The notes under the pieces were generated by a model. That model was not told where the DNA came from, searched no databases, and was given only the letters and a program-made list of their open reading frames with translations. From Streptomyces akebiae (GTDB taxonomy: Bacteria > Actinomycetota > Actinomycetes > Streptomycetales > Streptomycetaceae), in contig NZ_CP080647.1 in the NCBI RefSeq assembly GCF_019599145.1, forward strand, positions 6,448,001 through 6,512,000: 64,000 bases of DNA, written 5' to 3'. The translations under genes and the position numbers were made by a program. Shown here piece after piece: positions 8,853 through 17,601 of this stretch; the first letter of the stretch is position 1; each line of letters starts with the position of its first letter.

Positions 8853-9908
8853 ATGCCACGCCCTCTGGCTGGCCGGATCACCGCGCTCCTCGCGGCCGGT
8901 CTGCTGCTCCCCGCACTCGCCGCGTGCGGTTCCGACGACAACGACGGCAGTGGATCGGGGGGCGATGGTGACGCCGCCCTCGTCATCTACTCCGGCCGCA
9001 ACGAGAAGCTGGTCAAGCCGATCCTGGACCAGTTGGAGAAGGCCGTCGGCGCCGATGTGGAGGTCCGCTACGGCGACAGCGCGGAGCTCGCCGCGCAGAT
9101 CCTGGAGGAGGGTGACCGCACCAAGGCCGGGCTGTTCTTCTCCCAGGACGCCGGGGCGCTCGGCGCGCTCTCCAGGGAGGGCATGCTGGCGAAGCTGCCG
9201 CAGGCCACCCTCGACAAGGTCGACAAGGCCTACCGGAGCGGCGAGGGCGACTGGGTGGGCCTGTCGGGGCGCGTCCGCGTCATCGCGTACAACCCGGACG
9301 ACGTGGCCGCGGACGAGGTCCCGGACAGCGTCCACGACGTGGTGAAGCCCGAGTGGAAGGGCAAGGTCGGCTTCGCGCCCACCAACGCCTCCTTCCAGGC
9401 GTTCGTCACCGGCATGCGCGTCCTGGAGGGCGACGACGCGACCCGGACGTGGCTGGAGGACCTGAAGGCCAACGGGGCCAAGACCTACGCCAACAACCTC
9501 GCCACCCTCGACGCCGTCGAGGCCGGTGAGGTCTCCCTCGGCCTGGTCAACCACTACTACTGGTACGAGCGGGTCGCCGAGAAGGGCGAGGACGAGGTCG
9601 ACGCCAAGCTGCACTTCCTGCCCGGCGGGGACCCCGGCGCGCTGATCAACGTGGCCGGCGCCGGCATCCTCGCCGACAGCGGTGAGCAGAACGCGACCGC
9701 CCGGAAGGCCGTGGACTACCTGCTGTCCGAGAAGGCGCAGACCTACTTCGCGGACACGACGAAGGAGTATCCGCTGGCCGCGGGCGTCACCAGCACCGTC
9801 GAGGGGCTGCCGCCGTTCGAGTCGCTCGAATCGCCCGACATCGACCTCGGCAGGCTGGAGTCCCTCCAGGAGACGCTGGCGATGCTGCAGGACGTCGGGC
9901 TGGTCTGA
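8853..9908 (+). CDS. iron(III) ABC transporter substrate-binding lipoprotein
   Basis: The product has 351 residues. It begins with a lipoprotein signal whose lipobox is LAAC followed by GSDDNDGSG. The mature part opens LVIYSGRNEKLVKPILD, typical of the Fbp/Fut ferric-binding family. NHYYWYERVAE holds the tyrosine pair that binds iron in that family. ATG 8853 follows a GGAAGG site. It is the first gene of a binding protein-permease-ATPase operon. The neighbouring iron box supports iron starvation control. A thiamine or other anion specificity is less likely because of the tyrosines. Confidence 0.88.
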   Translation: MPRPLAGRITALLAAGLLLPALAACGSDDNDGSGSGGDGDAALVIYSGRNEKLVKPILDQLEKAVGADVEVRYGDSAELAAQILEEGDRTKAGLFFSQDAGALGALSREGMLAKLPQATLDKVDKAYRSGEGDWVGLSGRVRVIAYNPDDVAADEVPDSVHDVVKPEWKGKVGFAPTNASFQAFVTGMRVLEGDDATRTWLEDLKANGAKTYANNLATLDAVEAGEVSLGLVNHYYWYERVAEKGEDEVDAKLHFLPGGDPGALINVAGAGILADSGEQNATARKAVDYLLSEKAQTYFADTTKEYPLAAGVTSTVEGLPPFESLESPDIDLGRLESLQETLAMLQDVGLV

Positions 9909-9914
9909 CCGGCA

Positions 9915-11531
9915 GTGAATACGCCTGAAGCCACCCCGCGTCCGGGAGCCACCCCGCGTCCGGGAGCCACCCCGCGTCCGGGAGCCACCTCGCGTCCCGC
10001 GACAGGCTTCGCCGCCCGCGGGGCGGACCGCAGACCACCCCTCATCCTGCTCGTCCCCGCCTGTGCGGCAGCCCTTTTCGCGCTGCTCCCGCTCGGCTAC
10101 CTCGCCGTCCGCGCGCTCGAACGGGGCCCCGCCTTCGCGTGGAAGGTCGTCGCCGACGAGCGGACGCTCCACCTGCTCGGCCGCAGCCTGGGCCTGACCG
10201 CGGTGGTCGTGGTGGCGTGTGGGGTGCTGGGTGTCTCGATGGCCTGGCTGACCGTGCGTACGGCGCTGCCGGGCGCCCGCGCCTGGTCGATCGCCACCAC
10301 GCTGCCGCTGGCCGTGCCCAGCTATGTGGCCGCCTTCACCTGGCTGTCGGCCGAACCGGACCTTGCCGGGTTCGGCGGCGCCGCGCTCGCCCTGACGCTG
10401 GTCAGCTTCCCGTACGTGCAGCTGCCGGTCGCGGCAGCGCTCAGGGGCATCGACCCGGCGCAGGAGGAAGCCGCACGCTCCCTCGGGCACGGCCCACTCC
10501 GTACGTTCCTCCGGGTCACCCTCCCGCAGCTTCGCCCGGCGGCGGCGGGCGGGGCGCTGCTCGTCGCGCTGTACGTGCTCTCCGACTTCGGCGCGGTCTC
10601 CCTCATGCGGTACGACACCTTCACCCGGGCCATCCACACCTCCTACCGCGCCTCCTTCGACCGCACCCCCGCAGCCGCTCTCAGCGTCGTCCTGGTGGTG
10701 ATGACGGTGGCCCTGGTCGCCGCCGAGGCCCGTACGCGCGGCCGTGCGGGACACGCCAGGACCGGCGGCGGGACCGCCCGCCCGGCCGCCCCCGTGCCGC
10801 TGGGCCGCTGGAAGTCGCTCGCCCTGCTGTGGTGCGGCGCGGTGGTCGCCGTGGCCGTCGCCTTCCCGCTGGGGACCCTCGGCTACTGGCTCACCGTCGG
10901 CTCCTCGGCCACCTGGGACCTCGGCGGCCTCACCGAAACGGCTTGGGCCACACTCGGCGTAGCGGCGGCGGGCGCCGCCCTCACCACCGCCCTCGCCCTG
11001 CCCGTCGGCGTGATCGCCGCCCGGCACCGGGGACGCGGCGCCCGGCTCCTGGAACAGGCCGCGTACGCGGGGCACGCCCTCCCCGGCATCACGGTCGCCC
11101 TCTCCCTGGTCTTCTTCGCCGTCCGCTACGCCTACCCCCTCTACCAGCGACTCCCCCTGCTGGTCTGTGCGTACGCGGTCCTCTTCCTCCCGATCGCGGT
11201 GGCCGCCACCCGGGCCGCCGTACTGCAGGCCCCGCCCGTCCTGGACGACGTGGCCCGCTCGCTCGGCCGTCGCCCCTGGCAGGTCCTGCGCGAGGTCACC
11301 GTCCCGCTGGCCGCGCCCGGTGTCGCCGCCGGGGCCGCGCTCACCTTCGTCGTCTGCATGAAGGAACTCCCGGCGACCCTGCTCCTGCGCCCCACCGGCA
11401 TGGACACCCTCGCCACCCGCCTCTGGACCGAAACCGGAGCGGGTTCCTTCGCGGCGGCCGCCCCGTACGCCGCCGCACTCATCCTGTTGGCCGCCGTGCC
11501 TTCGTACCTGCTGGGGAGGCACCGAACATGA
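9915..11531 (+). CDS. iron(III) ABC transporter double permease
   Basis: The product has 538 residues and about twelve hydrophobic segments in two homologous halves, as in FbpB-type permeases. Each half carries an EAA-like loop: EEAARSLGHGPLRTFLRVTLP and DDVARSLGRRPWQVLREVTVP. The GTG start at 9915 lies 6 bases after the binding protein stop. The N-terminal tail is unusual: an 18-bp unit repeated about four times (9930-10001) encodes ATPRPG repeats before the first membrane segment. The stop overlaps the ATPase start. Confidence 0.9.
   Translation: MNTPEATPRPGATPRPGATPRPGATSRPATGFAARGADRRPPLILLVPACAAALFALLPLGYLAVRALERGPAFAWKVVADERTLHLLGRSLGLTAVVVVACGVLGVSMAWLTVRTALPGARAWSIATTLPLAVPSYVAAFTWLSAEPDLAGFGGAALALTLVSFPYVQLPVAAALRGIDPAQEEAARSLGHGPLRTFLRVTLPQLRPAAAGGALLVALYVLSDFGAVSLMRYDTFTRAIHTSYRASFDRTPAAALSVVLVVMTVALVAAEARTRGRAGHARTGGGTARPAAPVPLGRWKSLALLWCGAVVAVAVAFPLGTLGYWLTVGSSATWDLGGLTETAWATLGVAAAGAALTTALALPVGVIAARHRGRGARLLEQAAYAGHALPGITVALSLVFFAVRYAYPLYQRLPLLVCAYAVLFLPIAVAATRAAVLQAPPVLDDVARSLGRRPWQVLREVTVPLAAPGVAAGAALTFVVCMKELPATLLLRPTGMDTLATRLWTETGAGSFAAAAPYAAALILLAAVPSYLLGRHRT
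9930..10001 (+). repeat. 18-bp tandem repeat inside the permease gene
   Basis: Three identical copies of GCCACCCCGCGTCCGGGA occupy 9930-9947, 9948-9965 and 9966-9983, with a degenerate fourth to 10001. They are in frame and encode the Ala-Thr-Pro-Arg-Pro-Gly hexapeptide. A multiple-of-three unit can change copy number without breaking the gene. Confidence 0.9.
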
Positions 11532-12667
11532 ACAAGCCGCATACGACCGAGACACAGGCGGCCGAGACACAGCCGGCCGAGACACGGGCGGCCGAGCCGC
11601 ACGCCGACGAGCCGCACGCCAACGAGCTGTACGTCGAGGGGCTCACGAAGTCCTACGCGGCCGGAGACCCGGTCCTGCGTGGCCTCCGGCTCACCGTCCC
11701 CGCAGGCGCGCTGGCGGCCGTCCTCGGCCCTTCCGGATGCGGTAAGACGACCCTGCTGCGCATCGTCGCCGGGTTCCTGCCGGCCGACGCGGGAACCATC
11801 AGGCTCGGCGGCCGGGTCCTGACCGGTCCCGGTGTCCACCTGCCGCCCGAGCGGCGCCGCATCGGGATCGTGCCGCAGGAGGGGGCCCTCTTCCCGCACC
11901 TGAGTGTGGCGCGGAACGTCGCCTTCGGGCTCACGGGCCTGGCCCGGGGTGAACGGCGGCACCGTACCGAGGAACTCCTGGAACTGGTCGGCCTGGCCGG
12001 ATACGGCGACCGGATGCCGCACGAACTCTCCGGCGGCCAGCAGCAGCGCGTGGCCCTCGCCCGGGCTCTCGCCCCCCGCCCCCGGCTCGTGCTGCTGGAC
12101 GAGCCGTTCAACGCCCTCGACAGCGCGCTGCGGGCCGGGGTCCGGGCCGACGTACGGGCCGCGCTTCGGGCGACCGGGGCCACGGCGCTCCTCGTCACCC
12201 ACGACCAGCAGGAAGCCCTCTCCACCGCCGACCTCGTCGCCGTCGTCCGGGACGGCCGGGTCGCCCAGTGCGACACCCCGCAGGATCTCTACCGGCGCCC
12301 CGTCGACCCCTGGGTCGCGGGCTTCGTCGGCGACGCGGTAGTGCTCCCCGCCACCGTGAACGGTGACGGCACGGCCCACACCGCGCTCGGCGCCGTCCCG
12401 CTCACCGTCCCGCCGCCGGGCCTTCGCGCCGGTACGGTCCTGCTCCGCCCGGAACAGCTCGCCCTCACCGGGCCGACCGCCGAGGGAACGGTGCGGGGCA
12501 CGGTCACCGACGTCCGCTTCTACGGCCACGACGCCATGGTCACCGTCGCCGTCGACGGGCACGACACCCCGGTCGACATCCGTGTCGCGGGCCCGCTGCC
12601 GGTGCGGCCGGGCGACGAGACCGGCATCCGGGTCCTGGGCGACGCGACGCTGCACCCGGCGGTCTGA
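11528..12667 (+). CDS. iron(III) ABC transporter ATPase
   Basis: The product has 379 residues. Walker A is GPSGCGKTT, the signature is LSGGQQQR, Walker B is LVLLDEP and the H-loop is VTHDQQEA. A C-terminal TOBE-like domain (about 270-379) marks the FbpC/PotA group of importers. The first 35 residues are a Thr/Glu/Ala-rich repeat tail (ETQAAETQPAETRAAEPHA) before the conserved start at LYVEGLTKSYA, so translation may really begin later, but ATG 11528 overlaps the permease stop as ATGA. It completes the operon. Confidence 0.9.
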   Translation: MNKPHTTETQAAETQPAETRAAEPHADEPHANELYVEGLTKSYAAGDPVLRGLRLTVPAGALAAVLGPSGCGKTTLLRIVAGFLPADAGTIRLGGRVLTGPGVHLPPERRRIGIVPQEGALFPHLSVARNVAFGLTGLARGERRHRTEELLELVGLAGYGDRMPHELSGGQQQRVALARALAPRPRLVLLDEPFNALDSALRAGVRADVRAALRATGATALLVTHDQQEALSTADLVAVVRDGRVAQCDTPQDLYRRPVDPWVAGFVGDAVVLPATVNGDGTAHTALGAVPLTVPPPGLRAGTVLLRPEQLALTGPTAEGTVRGTVTDVRFYGHDAMVTVAVDGHDTPVDIRVAGPLPVRPGDETGIRVLGDATLHPAV

Positions 12668-12810
12668 GCGGACTGCCTGCTCTGTTCGGCCGATCTTGTG
12701 TAGTCGCTGTGTCGTACATGCGTAACCCCCGCGGGTGGGGTGACCGCCGTCTGTGTCGGTCACGTTTCGACAACCAGGGATTACGTTTCAACAAAGGGGG
12801 ACAAGAAGTC

Positions 12811-12888
12811 TTGACTCATGACATGACATAGAGCTGTTATGGCGGCCACCGTGTTCGGTCGAGTTGGTTTCTGATTGTTTTCGATCAG
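12811..12888 (+). promoter_or_regulatory. candidate promoter and operator of the galactoside operon
   Basis: TTGACT at 12811-12816 and TGTTAT at 12835-12840 are 18 bases apart and resemble a housekeeping promoter. Further down, CTGATTGTTTTCGATCAG (12871-12888) is an imperfect inverted repeat that would lie in the 5' leader and could be an operator. No regulator gene lies beside this operon, so the binding protein is unknown. Confidence 0.35.
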
Positions 12889-12940
12889 TAGCCGGCGAGG
12901 GCCATTGCGACCGAACCACCTGTCCCCCAGGGAGCCGTAC

Positions 12941-14251
12941 ATGCATCTCACACCTTCCGGTCTCTCCGTCCCCGGCACGAGCCGCCGCACCCTGCTGCGC
13001 GGCATAGGCGGGGCCGCGGCACTCGGCGCTGGAGTCCCCCTGCTCAGCGCCTGTGGCGGCAGCGGTGGCGGCGCCGCCGACTCGAAGACCGTCACCGTCG
13101 GCTCCAACGCGTCGGACGCGGTGCCGAAGAAGGCGTTCGCCGAGATCTACGCGGCCTTCAAGAAGCAGTCCGGGCTCACGGTCGACGTGAACACCAAGGA
13201 CCACAACACGTTCCAGGAGCAGATCAACTCCTACCTCCAGGGCACCCCGGACGACGTGTTCCACTGGTTCGCCGGCTACCGCATGCAGTTCTTCGCGGCC
13301 AAGGGCCTCGCCACCCCGATCGACGACGTGTGGGACAAGATCGGCGGCAACTTCCCCGAGGCGATGAAGAAGCTCAGCCAGGGCGAGGACGGCAAGTCCT
13401 ACTTCGTCCCGCTGTACACGTACCCCTGGGCGCTCTTCTACCGCAAGAGCGTCTTCCAGGAGAAGGGCTACGAGGTTCCCACCACGTGGGACCAGCTGAT
13501 CGCTCTGTGCAAGCAGATGCAGAAGGACAAGCTCGTCCCGATCGCCTTCGGTGACAAGGACGCCTGGCCGGCGATGGGCACCTTCGACCAGCTCAACTTC
13601 CGTACCAACGGCTACGACTTCCACGTCGAGCTGATGGCGGGCAAGGTCGCCTGGACGGACGCCAAGGTCCGCAAGACGTTCGACCTGTGGACCGAGCTGC
13701 TGCCGTACCACCAGGAGGGCGCGGTCGGCCGCACCTGGCAGGACGCGGCGCAGACGCTGGTGTCGAAGAAGGCGGGCATGTACCTGCTGGGCTCGTTCGT
13801 GGGCCAGCAGTTCTCCAACAAGGCGGACCTGGACGACCTCGACTTCTTCGCCTTCCCGGAGATCGACCCGGCGTACGGCCAGGACACCGTCGAGGCCCCC
13901 ACCGACGGCTTCATGATGAGCAAGGCCCCGAAGAACAAGTCCGGCGCGGTCAAGCTCATGGAGTTCCTCGGCACCCCCGAGGCGGAGCAGATCTACCTCA
14001 AGGCCGACCCGAACGTGGTGGCCGCCTCCACCAAGGCCGACACCTCCTCGTACACGCCGCTGCAGAAGAAGGCGTACGAGATGATCTCGGGCGCCAAGAG
14101 CCTCACCCAGTTCATGGACCGCGACAGCCGCCCCGACTTCACCTCCACGGTGATGCAGCCGGCGCTGCAGAAGTTCATCCGCGACCCCAAGGGCGTCGAC
14201 AGCCTGCTCTCGTCCATCGAGCGGCAGAAGAAGACGATCTTCGCGTCCTGA
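12941..14251 (+). CDS. sugar ABC transporter substrate-binding lipoprotein
   Basis: The product has 436 residues from ATG 12941, which follows a GGGAG site. An earlier in-frame ATG at 12875 lacks one. The signal is a Tat-type lipoprotein: SRRTLLRGIGG, a hydrophobic run, then LLSACGG with the lipid Cys. The mature part is a family 1 solute-binding fold (FKKQSGLTVDVNTKDHNTFQ, VPLYTYPWALFYRKS). It is the first gene of an operon with two permeases and two galactosidases, so the ligand is probably a galactoside. No ATPase is encoded here; such importers in Streptomyces commonly share MsiK, encoded elsewhere. Confidence 0.9.
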   Translation: MHLTPSGLSVPGTSRRTLLRGIGGAAALGAGVPLLSACGGSGGGAADSKTVTVGSNASDAVPKKAFAEIYAAFKKQSGLTVDVNTKDHNTFQEQINSYLQGTPDDVFHWFAGYRMQFFAAKGLATPIDDVWDKIGGNFPEAMKKLSQGEDGKSYFVPLYTYPWALFYRKSVFQEKGYEVPTTWDQLIALCKQMQKDKLVPIAFGDKDAWPAMGTFDQLNFRTNGYDFHVELMAGKVAWTDAKVRKTFDLWTELLPYHQEGAVGRTWQDAAQTLVSKKAGMYLLGSFVGQQFSNKADLDDLDFFAFPEIDPAYGQDTVEAPTDGFMMSKAPKNKSGAVKLMEFLGTPEAEQIYLKADPNVVAASTKADTSSYTPLQKKAYEMISGAKSLTQFMDRDSRPDFTSTVMQPALQKFIRDPKGVDSLLSSIERQKKTIFAS

Positions 14252-14293
14252 CGACCGACCGTCCTGACGACCGACCGTCCTGACGACCGACCG
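14246..14293 (+). repeat. 16-bp tandem repeat at the end of the binding protein gene
   Basis: TCCTGACGACCGACCG is repeated three times head to tail, from 14246 to 14293, with a partial fourth. The TGA stop of the binding protein lies in the first copy. The repeat fills most of the 68-base gap before the permease. Confidence 0.85.
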
Positions 14294-14319
14294 TCCTCAC
14301 GACTGGATGACCTCCTGAC

Positions 14320-15312
14320 ATGACGACCACCCCCACCGAGAGCCCGGAGGCGGCCACGCCGCCTCCGGGCTCCGGCCCTGCCGCAAACACCGCCAGGACC
14401 GCCACCAAGGTGTCCCAGGGACACCGGCGGCTCCTCACCCGCCGCGACCGGCTCACGCTGGGCCTGATGGCGGGTCTGCCGACGTTCCTGCACGTCGCCC
14501 TCGTCTGGGTGACGGCCCTCGCCTCGATCGCGCTGGCCTTCACCACCTGGGACGGCATCGGCTTCGACTCGATCAAGTGGGTCGGGCTGGACAACTTCAA
14601 GGAGCTGTTCACCAACAACCCGCAGTTCTGGCCCGCCGTCGAGCACAACATCGTCTGGTTCGTCGTGCTCATCCTGATCCCCACGCCGCTCGGCCTGTTC
14701 CTCGCCGTGCAGCTGGACAAGAACATCCGGTTCAGCCGCGTCTACCAGACGGCGTTCTTCCTGCCCGTCGTGATGTCGCTCGCGGTCATCGGCTTCGTCT
14801 GGCAGCTGATCTACAACCCGGACACGGGCCTGATCAACAGCATCATCGGCGCCAACGAGCCCGGCCGCTACATCGACTGGATCGGCGACCCGGACCTCAA
14901 CCTCTGGGCCATCCTCATCGCCGCCTCCTGGCGCCACACCGGCTACATGATGATCCTTTACCTGGCCGGCCTGAAGGGCGTCGACCCCTCCCTGCGGGAG
15001 GCCTCCGCCCTGGACGGCGCCAACGAGTGGCAGACGTTCAAGAACGTCATCTTCCCGACCCTGCGCCCGACGAACACCGTCGTGCTGGTCGTCACCATCA
15101 TCGAGGCCCTGCGCGCCTTCGACCTCGTCTTCGTCTTCAACAAGGGTGCCGAGGGCACGGAACTGCTCTCCATCCTCGTCACCAACAACATCATCGGAGA
15201 GTCCAGCCGTATCGGCTACGGATCGGCCATCGCCGTCGTCCTCCTGGTCATCTCCCTCGCCGTGATCATCCCGTACCTGATCGCGACCTTCCGGAAGGAG
15301 CGGCGCGCATGA
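14320..15312 (+). CDS. sugar ABC transporter permease (first subunit)
   Basis: The product has 330 residues and six predicted membrane segments, starting near LMAGLPTFLHVALVWVTALA. The EAA loop is REASALDGANEWQTFKNVIFP, typical of the MalF/LacF type. The first 45 residues are a hydrophilic cytoplasmic tail rich in Pro and Thr. Its stop overlaps the start of the second permease (ATGA). Confidence 0.9.
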   Translation: MTTTPTESPEAATPPPGSGPAANTARTATKVSQGHRRLLTRRDRLTLGLMAGLPTFLHVALVWVTALASIALAFTTWDGIGFDSIKWVGLDNFKELFTNNPQFWPAVEHNIVWFVVLILIPTPLGLFLAVQLDKNIRFSRVYQTAFFLPVVMSLAVIGFVWQLIYNPDTGLINSIIGANEPGRYIDWIGDPDLNLWAILIAASWRHTGYMMILYLAGLKGVDPSLREASALDGANEWQTFKNVIFPTLRPTNTVVLVVTIIEALRAFDLVFVFNKGAEGTELLSILVTNNIIGESSRIGYGSAIAVVLLVISLAVIIPYLIATFRKERRA

Positions 15313-16238
15313 GCACCACCGTCGACACCAACGCCGCGACCGGCGGCCTCAAGAGCGACCTCCACGGCGACCTCAAGAAGCGCACGCCCGTCCGCCCCGT
15401 CCGGGTCCTGCTGCACGTCTTCCTCGCCGGCGCCGCGCTGGCGTGGCTCGCGCCCCTGCTGTGGGCCCTGTACGCGGCCATGCGCCCGTACGGCGAGACC
15501 AGCGAGAAGGGCTACGTCTCCTGGCCCGACAAGCTGAGCTTCGAGAACTTCACGAACGCGTTCACCCAGTCGGACATGACGCACTACTTCGTGAACACCC
15601 TGATCATCGCCGTCCCGGCGGTGCTGCTGACGCTGTTCCTGTCGTCGATGGTGGCCTTCTACGTCAGCCGCTTCGACTTCCGGATCAACCTCTTCCTGCT
15701 CCTGGTCTTCACGGCGGGCAACCTGCTGCCGCAGCAGGTCATCATCACCCCGCTGTACCGCCTGTACCTGCTCATCGACATCCCCGGCATCACGATGAGC
15801 GGCAAGCTCTACGACTCCGCGCTCGGCCTGGTCCTCATCCACGTGGCCTTCCAGTCCGGCTTCTGCGCCTTCGTACTCAGCAACTACATGCGCTCCCTGC
15901 CGCACGAGCTGACCGAGGCCGCGCTCGTCGACGGCGCGTCCGTGTGGCGCCTGTACTGGCAGATCGTGCTGCCGCTGTGCAAGCCCGCGATGGCCGCCCT
16001 GGCGACCCTGCTCTCCATCTGGATCTACAACGACTTCTTCTGGGCCCTCGTACTGATCTCCACCGGCGAGAACATGCCGATCACCTCGGCCCTGAACAAC
16101 CTCTCCGGCCAGTACTTCACCGACCCCAACCTGGTCGCCGCCGGCGCCCTGCTCACCGCGATCCCCACGCTGATCGTGTACTTCGCGCTCCAGCGGCAGT
16201 TCGTCAGCGGTCTGACGCTCGGCGCCAACAAGGGCTGA
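15309..16238 (+). CDS. sugar ABC transporter permease (second subunit)
   Basis: The product has 309 residues and six membrane segments. The EAA loop is TEAALVDGASVWRLYWQIVLP, as in MalG/LacG-type subunits. ATG 15309 overlaps the stop of the first permease. It would pair with that permease to form the channel for the binding protein at 12941. Confidence 0.9.
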   Translation: MSTTVDTNAATGGLKSDLHGDLKKRTPVRPVRVLLHVFLAGAALAWLAPLLWALYAAMRPYGETSEKGYVSWPDKLSFENFTNAFTQSDMTHYFVNTLIIAVPAVLLTLFLSSMVAFYVSRFDFRINLFLLLVFTAGNLLPQQVIITPLYRLYLLIDIPGITMSGKLYDSALGLVLIHVAFQSGFCAFVLSNYMRSLPHELTEAALVDGASVWRLYWQIVLPLCKPAMAALATLLSIWIYNDFFWALVLISTGENMPITSALNNLSGQYFTDPNLVAAGALLTAIPTLIVYFALQRQFVSGLTLGANKG

Positions 16239-16266
16239 CACCGGCCCCGTTCGAAAGAGAACCACC

Positions 16267-17601
16267 GTGCCCCACCCGTTCACGCCGGTCGCCTCCGTGC
16301 CCGTGGACCCCCGCACCGCGCGGGTCCACGAGGAGGGCTGGCAGTCCTGGAGCCCCAGCGGCTCCTACGCCCTCGGTGACACCCCGCACCGCCCGACGAA
16401 CCCCAACTGGGCGACCGTCTGCTACCGCCCGGGGGTCCCCGTCCCCGAGGGCACCTTCCAGGGGGAGGGCCTGCTGGCGCTCGCCCCGAAGGGCGACGAG
16501 GGCCCGGTGTGGCTCTTCGCGGCGGCCGACCCGCAGAGCGAGGTGCCGTCCATCCGGCTCGTCGCGCGGGACGGCCGCGCCGAGGTCACCGCCGACGGCA
16601 AGGTGGACCACTGGACGTACCCGGGCCCCGGCGGCATCCAGGGAGCCCTGGCCGACTGGGCCGACACCCTCGGCCTCGCGGCCCCCCGCCCGGCCCCCAC
16701 CGTCTGGTGCTCCTGGTACGAGTACTTCACCTCCGTCACCGAGGACGACATCCACGAGAACCTCCGTGCGATGGACACCCTCGACCTCCCCGTCGACGTC
16801 GTCCAGATCGACGACGGCTACCAGAAGGCCCTGGGCGACTGGCTCAGCCTCTCCGGCCGCTTCCGCTCCCGCGCGGGCATCGCGGAGGTGATCCGGGCCA
16901 GGGGCCGGCGCGCCGGCATCTGGACGGCCCCCTTCCTCGTGGACCCGTCCAGCGCCCTGGCCGCCGAGCACCCCGAGTGGCTGGTGCGCGACGAGACCGG
17001 CGGCTTCACGCACGCCGGCCGCAACTGGGGCCACGACCTGTACGTCCTCGACACCACCCACCCCGACGCGGCGGCGTACCTCACCGAGGTCTTCACCACC
17101 CTGCGCGCCGAGGGCTACGACTACTTCAAGGTCGACTTCCTCTACGCGGGCGCGCTGGACGGCGTACGCCACGCCTCCGTGGACGCCATCACGGCGTACC
17201 GCCAGGGCATCGAGCTGATCCGCTCCGCCATCGGCCCCGAGGCCTACCTCCTGGGCTGCGGGGCTCCGATCCTCCCCTCCATCGGCCTGTTCGACGCGAT
17301 GCGGGTCAGCCCCGACACGGCCCCGCACCGCCGCCCCGAGGCGGACGACTACAGCCAGCCCGGCCAGGACCCCGCCGAGTTCACCGGCGTGGGCCGCCAG
17401 TGGCAGCACGGCCGCCTCTGGGTGAACGACCCCGACTGCCTGATGGCCCGCCCCGCCGTGGAGACACGCGAGCGCTGGGCGGCCCACGTCGAGGCGACGG
17501 GCGGCCTGATGGCGTCGAGCGACCGGCTGCTCTCACTGGACACCTGGGGCGTGGAGACCACGCGCCGACTGCTGACGAAGGGCGCGGAGGCCTCCGAATG
17601 A
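16267..17601 (+). CDS. GH36-like alpha-galactosidase, short form
   Basis: The product has 444 residues from a GTG start with an upstream AAAGAG. GWQSWSPSGSY near the N-terminus, VVQIDDGYQ, and YFKVDFLYAGAL are marks of the GH36/clan GH-D alpha-galactosidases; the Asp in FKVDF is the expected nucleophile. The length is well below the usual 700 residues because the large N-terminal beta-supersandwich is much reduced. No signal peptide is seen, so it acts on imported sugar. The stop overlaps the beta-galactosidase start (ATGA). Confidence 0.8.
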   Translation: MPHPFTPVASVPVDPRTARVHEEGWQSWSPSGSYALGDTPHRPTNPNWATVCYRPGVPVPEGTFQGEGLLALAPKGDEGPVWLFAAADPQSEVPSIRLVARDGRAEVTADGKVDHWTYPGPGGIQGALADWADTLGLAAPRPAPTVWCSWYEYFTSVTEDDIHENLRAMDTLDLPVDVVQIDDGYQKALGDWLSLSGRFRSRAGIAEVIRARGRRAGIWTAPFLVDPSSALAAEHPEWLVRDETGGFTHAGRNWGHDLYVLDTTHPDAAAYLTEVFTTLRAEGYDYFKVDFLYAGALDGVRHASVDAITAYRQGIELIRSAIGPEAYLLGCGAPILPSIGLFDAMRVSPDTAPHRRPEADDYSQPGQDPAEFTGVGRQWQHGRLWVNDPDCLMARPAVETRERWAAHVEATGGLMASSDRLLSLDTWGVETTRRLLTKGAEASE

